This document shows positions 1 through 8,256 of a stretch of 45,819 bases of DNA, piece by piece. This stretch comes from Pseudomonadota bacterium (GTDB lineage Bacteria; Pseudomonadota; Gammaproteobacteria; Acidiferrobacterales; Acidiferrobacteraceae), in contig JAKAXM010000008.1 in the NCBI GenBank assembly GCA_021816625.1, forward strand, positions 1-45,819, written 5' to 3'. The position numbers and the translations under genes are program-made. Below the pieces are notes generated by a model, which made no database searches, was not told where the DNA came from, and saw only the letters and a list, made by a program, of their open reading frames with translations. Numbering within the stretch: position 1 is the first letter of the stretch; the number at the start of each line of letters is the position of its first letter.

Positions 1-2
1 TG

Positions 3-2054
3 CTCGGCATAGACGCAAACCGAGCCCGTGCCGCGCAAGGCCCCTTTCAACCCGATACCTGGGTACATATCCTCGCGAACAACGATACCCTCGTCATCGT
101 CGACAAATCGGAGATGGGTCAGGGGGTTATGACCGCCTTGCCTGTGCTGATTGCCGAGGAATTGGACGCCGACTGGGGGCGGCTGCGCACCGCACCGGCG
201 CCCGTCGCGCCGGTCTACACCAATCCGGCGCTGGGGTCGCAGGCCACGGGCGGCAGCACGAGCGTCTCGTCGTCCTACCTACCGCTGCGCCAGGCAGGCG
301 CAGCCCTCCGGCGGCTGCTGCTCGCCGCCGCGGCCACGCAGACCGGGATCCCCGTCACGCGACTACGGACCCGCAACAGCCACGTGCTGTTGCCAAACGG
401 CGCCAAGCTGCGCTATTGCGACCTCACACGCACCGCGGCGCGCCTCCCGCTACCCCGCCACGTACTGCTCAAGGCCCCGAGCCGGTTTCGTCTGATCGGA
501 CGACCGCTCGCGCGTCTCGACACGCCCTCCAAAACCACGGGGCAGGCCCGCTTCGGCATCGACGTCGTGCAGCCCGGCATGTTGATAGGTGCGGTGTGCC
601 GCCCACCGACCCTGGGTGGCCAACTGCATGCCTATGACGACGGGCCGGCGCTGCGGCTCGCAGGCGTTATGCGGGTCGTGCGCATGGATCAGGGGGTCGG
701 CGTAGTGGCCCGTGATACCTGGACCGCCTGGAAGGCGCTCGCCGCCATCCGTTATACATGGGCGCCGGGGCGAGACGCCACGGCCTCGAGCACGACACTC
801 CGGGCCCGCTACCGCGCGGCAGCGGCGCAAAAGGGGGCGGTCGCCCAGCGCGTCGGCGCACCGCGCGCCTTGATCGCCGCAAGCCGGCAGCCGGTACGAG
901 CGGACTATGAGATCCCCTACGCCGCACATGCCCCGCTCGAGCCTATGAATTGCACCGCCCACGTCCACGATGGCCTGTGCGAGATCTGGGTCCCCACTCA
1001 GGCACAGACCGGCGTAGAACTCACCGCCGCACGCCTAACGGGTCTGCCGCGCGAGCGCATCATCGTCCACACCACCTTACTGGGGGGTGCGTTCGGACGG
1101 CGCCTCGACCAGGACTTCGTAGCCGATGCCATCACCCTGGCCCGGACGGTTGCGCAACCCGTCAAGGTGATATGGTCGCGCCGTCAAGACCTCATGCACG
1201 ACCATTACCGGCCCTACAGCTATCACCGCGTCCAGGGGACCCTCGATCGCCAGGGGCTACCCGCGGCCTGGCAGCAGACCATCGTGGCCCCGTCGCTTAT
1301 GCGCCACATGGATCCCGGCGCGATCAAAAATGGTGTCGATCCGACCGCCGTGGCCGGAGCCGTCGACATGCCCTACGCAATCCCTCATATCGAGATCGAT
1401 TACGTGGAAGCGGACAGCCCCCTCCCAATCGGTTTCTGGCGCTCAGTCAGCCATTCCTACACGGCCTTCGTGAAAGAATCCTTCCTAGACGAGCTGGCGC
1501 ATGCCGCCCGCCGAGACCCCTTCTTAGTACGCCACGCACTCCTAGCCCACGACGCCCGCCAGCGACGTGTCCTGGAACGCGTCGCACAGGCCGTCGGCTG
1601 GGGTCGGCGACGCGTGCTTGGCCAAGGCATAGGGTTTGCCGTCCATCAGTCGTTTGGCACTTACATGGCCCAGGCCGCAAAGGTCACCATGCACGGACAT
1701 AGATTCACGCTGGAGAGGATAGTCTGCGCGTGCGACTGCGGGACTGTCGTAAACCCCCATATTGCGCGCGCCCAAATCGAGGGGGCCGTGGTGTTCGGCC
1801 TGCAGGCCGCCCTCAAGGGGCCGATCACCTGGGAGGCGGATACCATCCAGCAAGACAATTTTGACAGCTATCCGCTTCTACGGATCGACGAGATGCCGAA
1901 AATCGACATTTATCTGCTACCCGGACAAGGGCCGCCGCGTGGCCTGGGCGAGCCCGGGGTACCGCCCATCGCCCCGGCGCTCGCTAACGCCGTGTTCGCG
2001 GCGAGCGGCGTACGCCACCGGATCCTACCCATGCCCCTGGAGTTCGGCTCATGA
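3..2054 (+). CDS. Molybdenum hydroxylase large subunit, IorB/aldehyde-oxidase type (5' partial)
   Basis: Large molybdopterin-binding subunit of a xanthine-oxidase-family hydroxylase, closest in style to the beta subunit of isoquinoline 1-oxidoreductase. The reading frame is open from base 3, and the residues before the first internal ATG (114) already match the family (VDKSEMGQGVMTALP), so the true start lies upstream of the window. Cofactor-loop motif GGAFGRRLDQDF lies near bases 1084-1120. The C-terminal GLGEPGVPP motif near 1945-1971 carries the glutamate that acts as catalytic base in this family. The small [2Fe-2S] subunit is not in view and probably lies upstream. The stop overlaps the xdhC start (ATGA), and the next two genes serve cofactor insertion and maturation, which supports a molybdoenzyme. 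The substrate cannot be read from sequence. Confidence 0.9.
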   Translation, partial: LGIDANRARAAQGPFQPDTWVHILANNDTLVIVDKSEMGQGVMTALPVLIAEELDADWGRLRTAPAPVAPVYTNPALGSQATGGSTSVSSSYLPLRQAGAALRRLLLAAAATQTGIPVTRLRTRNSHVLLPNGAKLRYCDLTRTAARLPLPRHVLLKAPSRFRLIGRPLARLDTPSKTTGQARFGIDVVQPGMLIGAVCRPPTLGGQLHAYDDGPALRLAGVMRVVRMDQGVGVVARDTWTAWKALAAIRYTWAPGRDATASSTTLRARYRAAAAQKGAVAQRVGAPRALIAASRQPVRADYEIPYAAHAPLEPMNCTAHVHDGLCEIWVPTQAQTGVELTAARLTGLPRERIIVHTTLLGGAFGRRLDQDFVADAITLARTVAQPVKVIWSRRQDLMHDHYRPYSYHRVQGTLDRQGLPAAWQQTIVAPSLMRHMDPGAIKNGVDPTAVAGAVDMPYAIPHIEIDYVEADSPLPIGFWRSVSHSYTAFVKESFLDELAHAARRDPFLVRHALLAHDARQRRVLERVAQAVGWGRRRVLGQGIGFAVHQSFGTYMAQAAKVTMHGHRFTLERIVCACDCGTVVNPHIARAQIEGAVVFGLQAALKGPITWEADTIQQDNFDSYPLLRIDEMPKIDIYLLPGQGPPRGLGEPGVPPIAPALANAVFAASGVRHRILPMPLEFGS

Positions 2055-3037
2055 ACGGTCCGAGGGGCGACGATCGGGATGTCCTCGACCAAGTCTCAGA
2101 ATGGCAGGCGCGCGGCCTTTCGGTGACACTCGTGAGCGTCGTCGCCACCCAGGGCGGCGCACCGCATGAGCTGGGCAGTCTCTCTGCGATCACCGCCTGC
2201 GGTCGGGCGACCGGCACCATCGCCGGGACCTGTCTGGGCGAATGGCTGGCGGCCCGCCTCCTGCCATCGGCCCCGTCCGGGGTCTGGACCCTAGTCGCCG
2301 GTCCCGACACAGAGCTCGACCTCCCGTGCGGGGCCCGCATCGTGCTACTCGTCGAAAACCCTATCGCGTCTGCGCACATTGCGCGGTGGCGGCACCTGCT
2401 CAGCGTTGGCTCCTATGTGGGCCGTACGGTCGATGTCGACACCGGAGACTGCAGGCTGAGCCCCGTCCTCACATGGCAGGAGCCGACGTGGACGGAGGGA
2501 CGGTGGCAGGCCGTCTATGGCCCCGCTTGGCGTGTCCTGCTCTTGGGCGCCGGGGCTGTCGCCCTCGCGCTCGCCCGGCTTGCCCAGACCCTCGGCTTTC
2601 AGGTCACGCTGTGCGAACCACGCGCCCCCTTGCGCGCCGCGATCCCTGCAGACCTCGTCTCCTGCGTCACGGCGCTCATGCCCGATGACGCGGTGCTGGC
2701 CCTGCGGCCTGACGCCCGCACCGCCGTGATCGCCCTGGCCCATGACCCGCGCATCGACGATCTCGGTCTGTGGGAGGCCGTGACCACCGAGGCCTTTTAC
2801 ATTGCAGCCCTTGGTTCGGCCGCGAGCCACCGGCAACGGCTCGACCGCCTAGCCACACTCGGCGTGGATCCCGAGGCACGCGCCCGTATCGAAGGTCCGG
2901 CTGGTCTTGCGATCGGAAGCCGCACGCCGAGTGAAATCGCCGTCGCCGTCGCGGGGGGCCTGGTCATGCGCAGGCGGGCCGCCAGGGACGCCGCACGGCA
3001 TAGTCCCCTTACCCCTGACGAGGCTCTCTATTCATGA
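2051..3037 (+). CDS. XdhC/CoxI-family molybdoenzyme maturation factor
   Basis: A 328-residue XdhC-family protein. In this family the protein binds and sulfurates the molybdenum cofactor and hands it to a xanthine-dehydrogenase-type apoenzyme in the cytoplasm. The N-terminal XdhC/CoxI domain contains TQGGAPHELGSLSAI (about residues 33-47) and a conserved-position Cys in AGTCLGEW. A C-terminal Rossmann domain begins at LLLGAGAVALALARL (about 162-176) and ends with SRTPSEIAVAVAGGLV, typical of XdhC_C. It overlaps the hydroxylase gene by 4 bases and the mocA-like gene by 4 bases (ATGA at each junction), so the three are almost certainly one translation-coupled operon. Its client is most likely the adjacent hydroxylase. 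Confidence 0.9.
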   Translation: MNGPRGDDRDVLDQVSEWQARGLSVTLVSVVATQGGAPHELGSLSAITACGRATGTIAGTCLGEWLAARLLPSAPSGVWTLVAGPDTELDLPCGARIVLLVENPIASAHIARWRHLLSVGSYVGRTVDVDTGDCRLSPVLTWQEPTWTEGRWQAVYGPAWRVLLLGAGAVALALARLAQTLGFQVTLCEPRAPLRAAIPADLVSCVTALMPDDAVLALRPDARTAVIALAHDPRIDDLGLWEAVTTEAFYIAALGSAASHRQRLDRLATLGVDPEARARIEGPAGLAIGSRTPSEIAVAVAGGLVMRRRAARDAARHSPLTPDEALYS

Positions 3038-3642
3038 TCACAGGCTTACTGCTGGCCGCCGGCCAAAGCCACCGCTTTGGTGCCCCGAAGCTCCTGCAAC
3101 CCTTGCATGATGGGGCCCCTCTGGTGACCCATGGGGCCCGGTCCTTACGCCAGGCCGTCGACCGGGCCGTGGCTGTCGTCCGAGCGGACGATCTGCCGCT
3201 CGCCACTGAATTGCGCCGCGCGGGCTTCGAGGTCGTATGCTGTCCAGATGCCCACAACGGGCTTGGGGCGAGCCTTGCCTTCGGCGTACGCGTCACCGGC
3301 GGTTCCACGGGTTGGCTCGTGGCCCTCGCCGACATGCCCCACGTCCGCCCGGAAACGGTGCAGGCCGTCGCGGCGCAGTTGCGCGCCGGGGCCATTGTGG
3401 CGGCGCCCTATTTTCAGGGACGCCGCGGCCACCCGGTCGGCTTCGGCCGCGCCCTGGGGCCCGCGCTCGGCGCCCTCACGGGCGATGCCGGGGCGGTTGC
3501 GCTTATCAAGGCCTACCGCCATCTTCTCGTCAAAGTGCCCTGCACCGACGCCGGCATACTCCAGGACATCGATACCCCAGACGACCTCGTGGCCGCCGCT
3601 CACCGGCCGCCACCCGGGGACCCGGCTCGCCCCGCACCGTAA
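3034..3642 (+). CDS. MocA-like molybdenum cofactor nucleotidyltransferase
   Basis: A 202-residue MobA-like NTP transferase. The N-terminal signature LLLAAGQSHRFGAPKLL (about residues 5-21) is the nucleotide-binding loop of the MobA/MocA/IspD fold, and DMPHVRP (about 99-105) is the metal-site region. Partnership with XdhC and a xanthine-oxidase-type subunit favours MocA, which adds CMP to molybdopterin to make the dinucleotide cofactor used by such hydroxylases, over MobA, which makes the guanine form for DMSO-reductase-type enzymes. Its ATG overlaps the xdhC stop. It ends the operon; about 100 bases separate it from the next gene. CTP versus GTP use cannot be decided from sequence alone. Confidence 0.85.
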   Translation: MITGLLLAAGQSHRFGAPKLLQPLHDGAPLVTHGARSLRQAVDRAVAVVRADDLPLATELRRAGFEVVCCPDAHNGLGASLAFGVRVTGGSTGWLVALADMPHVRPETVQAVAAQLRAGAIVAAPYFQGRRGHPVGFGRALGPALGALTGDAGAVALIKAYRHLLVKVPCTDAGILQDIDTPDDLVAAAHRPPPGDPARPAP

Positions 3643-3741
3643 CCGGCATCCGGCTTTTTGCGGTCCTGACGGCATGCGCGCTGCCGCATAATGCCGCCCA
3701 TACATCCGGGATTCATGGAAACTCGTCGAGGAGGGATACGC

Positions 3742-4518
3742 ATGGTGAGCAGACGTGATCTTTTTAAAAAGGCCGGCGCCACCGCGATCGGGGTAACACT
3801 GGCGCGCGGCGCGAGCGCCCGGGTACAAGCGCCGATCGATCTCGAACCGCGTTCCGCGCGCGGCCTGCGCGATCTGACGCAAGCCCTAGAGCGCGCCCCG
3901 CGCCGGCGTGACTTCAAGACCGTCCCCATGATCTTAACCCGCCCCACCGAATGGGATAGCGAGGCCTTGGATCTTCTCCTGCGTTACCGCGCCGGCCCGC
4001 GCCAGGTATGGGACAACACCGCCCTCGATAGCCCTTGGCTGAACCTCATGCGTAACGCCATGAACACCCAGATATGGTCCTTCCGGCACCCGGACTTTTT
4101 ATGTGTCTCGGCGACCCACGGCTCCGCCCACCTCGCCCTTTACGACCACTACATATGGGATAAATACCGCCTAGGTCGCCTCACCAAGGGTAAAGTGCCC
4201 CACAACCCATTCGTCGCTGTAAAACCGGCGGCCCACGCCAACCCCCAGGACTACGAAGATGCCCAGGGCGTCTATTCGCCGCACGACAACAGCATACCGA
4301 CGCTCCAGGCGCGGGGCGCCGTATTCCTGGCCTGCCACAACGAGGTCTGGGAGCTCACCATGAAGTTGCGCGAGAAGGGCGTAAACCCGGACCATCTCAC
4401 CCACGAGCACATGGCTGCCGAATTCACCAACCATTTGATCCCAGGCGTCGTGCTCACGCCCGGGATCGTAGGCACCCTCCCGGAGCTTGAACTCGCGGGT
4501 TTCCAATACGCCAAATAG
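3742..4518 (+). CDS. Tat-exported DsrE-like protein
   Basis: A 258-residue protein with a twin-arginine signal at the extreme N-terminus (SRRDLFKKAGATAIG, residues 3-17), so a folded, possibly cofactor-bearing protein is probably exported to the periplasm. The C-terminal half resembles the DsrE/TusD-like fold: AVFLACHNEVWELTMKL and then PGVVLTPGIVGTLPELELAG near the end, as in proteins often labelled Tat/DsrE family. I start at ATG 3742 because GAGGAGGG lies just upstream and the signal then begins at residue 3; an in-frame ATG at 3691 has no such support. A single Cys in FLACHNE occupies the position of the DsrE-family cysteine. The gene stands alone, convergent with merR across a 3-base gap. 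Sulfur trafficking is inference from the fold. Confidence 0.75.
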   Translation: MVSRRDLFKKAGATAIGVTLARGASARVQAPIDLEPRSARGLRDLTQALERAPRRRDFKTVPMILTRPTEWDSEALDLLLRYRAGPRQVWDNTALDSPWLNLMRNAMNTQIWSFRHPDFLCVSATHGSAHLALYDHYIWDKYRLGRLTKGKVPHNPFVAVKPAAHANPQDYEDAQGVYSPHDNSIPTLQARGAVFLACHNEVWELTMKLREKGVNPDHLTHEHMAAEFTNHLIPGVVLTPGIVGTLPELELAGFQYAK

Positions 4519-4521
4519 CGC

Positions 4522-4971
4522 CTACCGGCGGCGCGGGCTAAGCGGCGCGCCGCCTTCGTCCGCCGCCTCGAGGACGGGGCAATGGGTGCGATCGACCTGC
4601 CGCCGGCAGGTCTCCAAGAGGTCTTCGAGCGCGGCCTCCATGAAACGCAAGGACGCGCGCTTTACCCGCAACAAGACGAGCTTATCCTCGGCCAGCCGCT
4701 GAACCTCGGCACAAGGAGACGGGCCATCGGCCGCGAGACTCAGCATGTCGCCGATCTCCTTCAGGGTAAATCCCAGGGTTTTGGCGTGTCTTATGAACTG
4801 CAGCCGGCGCGCCGAGCGCTCGTCGTAGCGGCGTATGCCGCGCGCGGGACGCCCCGGCTGCGCAAGGAGCCCGCGGCGCTCGTAAAATCGCACGGTCTCG
4901 ACCGATATCCCCGCGCCGCGCGCGAGTTCCCCGATCGTATAGCCTCTGGCCTGACGCGCGTCTCCGTGCAT
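4522..4971 (-). CDS. merR: MerR-type mercury-responsive regulator
   Basis: A 149-residue MerR-family activator/repressor. The N-terminal winged helix runs YTIGELARGAGISVETVRFY (residues 11-30), followed by the dimerisation helix. Three cysteines at 87, 122 and 131 have spacings of 35 and 9 residues, identical to the Hg(II)-ligand cysteines 82, 117 and 126 of Tn501 MerR, and they sit in the same contexts (CAEVQRLAEDKL, TCRRQ, HCPVLEA). Mercury sensing is therefore the best call, above Cu, Zn or Cd members, which lack this triad. GAGGG lies 4 bases upstream of the ATG. No merT, merP or merA gene is next to it. It lies 84 bases downstream of ccmG in the same direction, so it could be read from the ccm operon or from its own promoter, which I could not identify. 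Confidence 0.85.
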   Translation of the reverse strand: MHGDARQARGYTIGELARGAGISVETVRFYERRGLLAQPGRPARGIRRYDERSARRLQFIRHAKTLGFTLKEIGDMLSLAADGPSPCAEVQRLAEDKLVLLRVKRASLRFMEAALEDLLETCRRQVDRTHCPVLEAADEGGAPLSPRRR

Positions 4972-5055
4972 AAAGCCCTCGCCGTCCGGCGCCCCCGGTA
5001 TCCGGGCGTTTCCGGCCCGTCCCGCCGCTTGCCAGGACTACCGGTATCGACGCCC

Positions 5056-5589
5056 CTACACCGGTTGCGCCTCAAGCCGCTTCACGAGCGGCAACAACTT
5101 GCTATGGAGCTTACGATAACCGATCGGGCCCACGAATTTATAGGCAATTATGCCCTTCTTGTTGATTACGAAGGTCTCCGGGACGCCGTAGATGCCCCAG
5201 TTGATAGCCGCCATACCGCGACGGTCGGTAATTATGAGCGAATAGGGGTTGCCAAAGGCATGCAGATAGTGGCGCAGGCCGGCCGGGGTATCCTTGTAGT
5301 CCACCCCCACGACACGCACGACATGCAGCGCGCGCAGCCGCATGAGATTGGGCATTTCCTGCTTACAGCTCACGCACCAGGAGGCAAAGACATTCATGAG
5401 GGTCACGTGCCCCATGAGGTCGGCGTTACTAAAACGCTTCTGAGGCTGCGCCGCCAAGGGCAAGGAAAACGGCGGCATGGGCTTGCCGATCAAAGGCGAG
5501 GGGATATAGGTAGGGTTCAGGAAGAGCCCTCGCCCCAAAGCCACGCCGATCAGAATAAAGAGTGCTACCGGTATCAGGAATTTCTTCAC
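5056..5589 (-). CDS. ccmG: Thiol:disulfide oxidoreductase CcmG/DsbE
   Basis: A 177-residue membrane-anchored periplasmic thioredoxin. It has an N-terminal signal-anchor (residues 4-22), the redox site WCVSC at 71-75, and the GVPET loop at 135-139 with its cis-proline. CcmG keeps the CXXCH cysteines of apocytochrome c, or the CcmH cysteines, reduced for heme attachment in the System I pathway. Its start overlaps the ccmE stop by 4 bases. It is the last ccm gene in this operon, after ccmE, whereas E. coli places it between ccmF and ccmH. Confidence 0.95.
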   Translation of the reverse strand: MKKFLIPVALFILIGVALGRGLFLNPTYIPSPLIGKPMPPFSLPLAAQPQKRFSNADLMGHVTLMNVFASWCVSCKQEMPNLMRLRALHVVRVVGVDYKDTPAGLRHYLHAFGNPYSLIITDRRGMAAINWGIYGVPETFVINKKGIIAYKFVGPIGYRKLHSKLLPLVKRLEAQPV

Positions 5590-6029
5590 GACAAGGCTGC
5601 CTTGGCCTTCGCCGCCATCGACCGTTTGAGCTCCGCGGCTACATCCGGCGGCATATAGTTGGCGCCGTGCTTGGCCAACACTTGGCTTGCCATAAACACC
5701 GTATTGCCGACACGCCGACCCTGCACGACCACGCCCTGACCCTGGCGGAAGAGGTCGGGCAGGATGCCCGTGTAATGCACCACCATGCTATGCCGCAGGT
5801 CCGTGACCGTGAATGTCGTCTTCAAGCCGTCCTTCTTGATACTGCCCTTCTCGACGAGACCGCCCAGGCGAAAGACCCCGTGGGTGGGGGCCTTGCCTTC
5901 AAGGACCTGGGTGGGCGAGTAAAAGAACACGAGGTTGTGGCGAAAGGCCGTTAAGATGAGCCACACAGCGACGCTGACGCCGGCAAGCCCCACCAGGACG
6001 AACAGGAGCTTCTTATTCTGCTTCCTCAT
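5586..6029 (-). CDS. ccmE: Heme chaperone CcmE
   Basis: A 147-residue periplasmic heme chaperone of System I. After a short basic N-terminus there is one transmembrane helix (about residues 8-27) and then the beta-barrel OB-fold. The heme-binding motif LAKHGANYMPP supplies His121, which links covalently to heme, and Tyr125, the axial ligand. I chose the ATG at 6029 because GGAGGA lies 5 bases upstream; an in-frame ATG at 6050 has no ribosome binding site. The chosen start lies inside ccmD by 17 bases, and the stop overlaps ccmG. Confidence 0.95.
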   Translation of the reverse strand: MRKQNKKLLFVLVGLAGVSVAVWLILTAFRHNLVFFYSPTQVLEGKAPTHGVFRLGGLVEKGSIKKDGLKTTFTVTDLRHSMVVHYTGILPDLFRQGQGVVVQGRRVGNTVFMASQVLAKHGANYMPPDVAAELKRSMAAKAKAALS

Positions 6030-6198
6030 GTCTTTCCTCCTCGCCGTCATCCAGGCCTCGGCGCAGGCCTTGCCAGACCTTGCGCTTATGGGTCAAGGGC
6101 TGCACGATATTGAGAACGACCACGACGGCCGTGAAACCGTAAGCGCTCCATACATAGAAGGCGAAACCACCCATGGATAGAAACTGCGCCCATGTCAT
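6013..6198 (-). CDS. ccmD: Heme exporter subunit CcmD
   Basis: A small 61-residue membrane protein with one hydrophobic helix (about residues 10-31, GGFAFYVWSAYGFTAVVVV) and a highly charged cytoplasmic tail, the standard CcmD architecture. CcmD helps the CcmABC complex release heme-loaded CcmE. The ATG overlaps the ccmC stop by 4 bases. A reading frame in this register extends far upstream as an antisense artefact of ccmC; the ATG at 6198 is the only sensible start. Confidence 0.9.
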   Translation of the reverse strand: MTWAQFLSMGGFAFYVWSAYGFTAVVVVLNIVQPLTHKRKVWQGLRRGLDDGEEERHEEAE

Positions 6199-6932
6199 GG
6201 CTTTCCCTCCACGAGCTTGCGCACCCAGTCCGTGTGCCGCTCCCTCAACAGGATCTCGCTGCGCGCCCGCACACACAGCATCGTCAAATAAAAGAACATG
6301 AAGGCGAGCGACATGACGATCAGCGGTATCAACATGGTCGCATAGATCTTCGGTTGATTCGTAAGCGTGAGGGACGCGGGCTGGTGCAGGGTATGCCACC
6401 AATAAACCGAGTAGTGGATGATGGGGATATTCACCACCCCCACGATGGCCAGAATGGCACTGGCGTGGGCGGCGCGCCGGGCATCGTCGATGCTCGCTTG
6501 CAACGCCATATAACCGACATAGAGAAAAAACAGGATCAGCTCCGAGGTAAGGCGCGCATCCCACACCCAGTAGGTGCCCCACATGGGCTTACCCCACAAC
6601 GAGCCTGTAACGAGGGCGGTTAGCGTGAAGGACGCCCCGAGCGGCGCCGACACGCGCGCCAGGATGTCCGCGAGCCGGATGTTCCAGATATAACCGGTCG
6701 CCGCAAAGCTCGCCATGATGACGTAGGCCATCATCGACATCCAAGCGTTCGGGACATGCACGAACATGATCCGATAGGCGTCGCCCTGCTGGTAATCCGG
6801 GGGCGCCCAATACAGGCCCAGATAAAGGCCCGACACGAACAATACGGCCGTGATCCCCGCAAACCAGGGAATGAATGTCCCGGCCAGCTGGTAGAACCGC
6901 TTCGGGGCGCCGTACTTATGGATAAACTTCAT
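6195..6932 (-). CDS. ccmC: Heme handling protein CcmC
   Basis: A 245-residue integral membrane protein that presents heme to CcmE. It has six predicted transmembrane segments and the tryptophan-rich WWD signature at 113-130 (WGKPMWGTYWVWDARLTS). Conserved external histidines are at 59 (MFVHVPNAW) and in YWWHTLHQ near 170. The start ATG shares one base with the ccmB stop (TGATG), a typical coupling site, so I reject the much longer frame running back to 7298, which is antisense-like sequence inside ccmB. Confidence 0.95.
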   Translation of the reverse strand: MKFIHKYGAPKRFYQLAGTFIPWFAGITAVLFVSGLYLGLYWAPPDYQQGDAYRIMFVHVPNAWMSMMAYVIMASFAATGYIWNIRLADILARVSAPLGASFTLTALVTGSLWGKPMWGTYWVWDARLTSELILFFLYVGYMALQASIDDARRAAHASAILAIVGVVNIPIIHYSVYWWHTLHQPASLTLTNQPKIYATMLIPLIVMSLAFMFFYLTMLCVRARSEILLRERHTDWVRKLVEGKP

Positions 6933-7615
6933 CAATCGAGTGACACACGCAAGGCGGCTGAACTTGCCCAAGGGGCAAAACTTAAAGCCAGCGCCAAAAA
7001 CGCCCCCAGTAACGATAAATGTGCGACCGATGCGAAACCTTGTCCTGCTGACGCGGCGACGGCCTCGGCACCGAAAATCAGCACCGGAGTATACAACGGG
7101 AGAACCAACAGGGAAACCAGGACACCACCCCCGCGCACACCCAGGGTCAGTGCCGCCGGCACCGCGCCGATCAGAGTAAGCGTCGGCGTCCCTAGGAGCA
7201 GCGACACCACCAGCGTCCCGATGGCCTTTGCCGGCAAGGCCATCTGCACGGCCAATAATGGCGACAGCAAGGCAAGCGGCAGGCCGGTCAACACCCAATG
7301 CGCGGCCATCTTGGCAAGCACCAACAACGACAAGGGGTGAGGGCTCATCAGCAATTGCTCAAGGCTGCCGTCCTGATAGTCGCTCGCAAAGAGGTGATTG
7401 AGCGACAAAGTCGTAGCCAGCAGGGCCGCCACCCACAAGACGCCGGGGGCCACGAGCATAAGTTCGTGCCGTTCCGGCCCGATTGCGAGTGGAAACAAGG
7501 TCGTTACGATCACAAAGAATACGAGCGCCGTCATGACTTCGGTACTACGCCGCCAGAATACGAGCAGCTCCCGCCCGAAGACCGACCGCATGGCCGTCAG
7601 GACATCGGCGGTCAC
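6932..7615 (-). CDS. ccmB: Heme exporter membrane subunit CcmB
   Basis: A 227-residue polytopic membrane protein with six hydrophobic segments. It is the permease partner of the CcmA ATPase. The N-terminal FGRELLVFWRR and the FASDYQDGSLEQLLMSP motif (about residues 77-93) are characteristic of CcmB; the latter is the likely coupling loop to CcmA. It overlaps ccmA by 4 bases and ccmC by 1 base. Confidence 0.93.
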   Translation of the reverse strand: MTADVLTAMRSVFGRELLVFWRRSTEVMTALVFFVIVTTLFPLAIGPERHELMLVAPGVLWVAALLATTLSLNHLFASDYQDGSLEQLLMSPHPLSLLVLAKMAAHWVLTGLPLALLSPLLAVQMALPAKAIGTLVVSLLLGTPTLTLIGAVPAALTLGVRGGGVLVSLLVLPLYTPVLIFGAEAVAASAGQGFASVAHLSLLGAFLALALSFAPWASSAALRVSLD

Positions 7616-8256
7616 TTGCGTGTCCTGCTATAGCGGGCGAGCTCAAAATCCTCGATGCCTGGGATATCAAAGGCCTGATGGGACACAATCAACGCAAGCC
7701 CTCCGGCCGCGAGGTGCTCACCGATCAGTGCGGACAGACCCACGACCGAGGCCGCATCCAGGGCCGTAAACGGCTCATCCAGGATCCACAGGGGGCGGCG
7801 CAAAACCAGCAATCGCGCCAGCGCGAGCCGGCGTTTTTGGCCCTGGGAAAGATAACGGGCCGGCCGATCGGCGATTGCCCGCAAGCCCACGCGCTCCAAG
7901 GCCTCGCTGACCACCTGGGGCGGAGTCGTGCGGCGCGCGAAGACCCGTCGGGCCACCTCGAGGTTCTCGCCTGCGGTGAGGTCCCCTTGGATCCCGTTTA
8001 AGTGCCCTACATAGGCCACTTCCGCGGTGAAATCATCGGCGAGATCTGTTATGAGCTCGCCTCGCCAGCGGACCTCGCCGCGCGCCGGCCGCGACAAACC
8101 GCATAGCGCGCGCAGCAAGGTCGTCTTACCCAGGCCATTGGGCCCGCGGACATGCAAGGCCTGACCCTCGGCGAGTTCCAGCGATAGGCCCGCGAAAAGC
8201 GTCCGATCGCCGCGCATGCAGGCCAAGCCACGGGCCGCAAATAGCCCGTCGCTCAT
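7612..8256 (-). CDS. ccmA: Heme exporter ATPase CcmA
   Basis: A 214-residue ABC ATPase of System I. Walker A is GPNGLGKTT (residues 38-46), the ABC signature begins at LSQGQKRRLALARL (from 136), Walker B is LWILDEP (156-162), and a switch His lies in IVSHQ near 191. ATP hydrolysis by CcmAB drives release of holo-CcmE from CcmC and CcmD. Start and stop each overlap the neighbouring ccm gene by 4 bases. Confidence 0.95.
   Translation of the reverse strand: MSDGLFAARGLACMRGDRTLFAGLSLELAEGQALHVRGPNGLGKTTLLRALCGLSRPARGEVRWRGELITDLADDFTAEVAYVGHLNGIQGDLTAGENLEVARRVFARRTTPPQVVSEALERVGLRAIADRPARYLSQGQKRRLALARLLVLRRPLWILDEPFTALDAASVVGLSALIGEHLAAGGLALIVSHQAFDIPGIEDFELARYSRTRK

Noticed and set aside
4582-5658. 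358-codon plus-strand frame across merR and ccmG
   Set aside because: It is antisense to two well-supported genes and has no family features.
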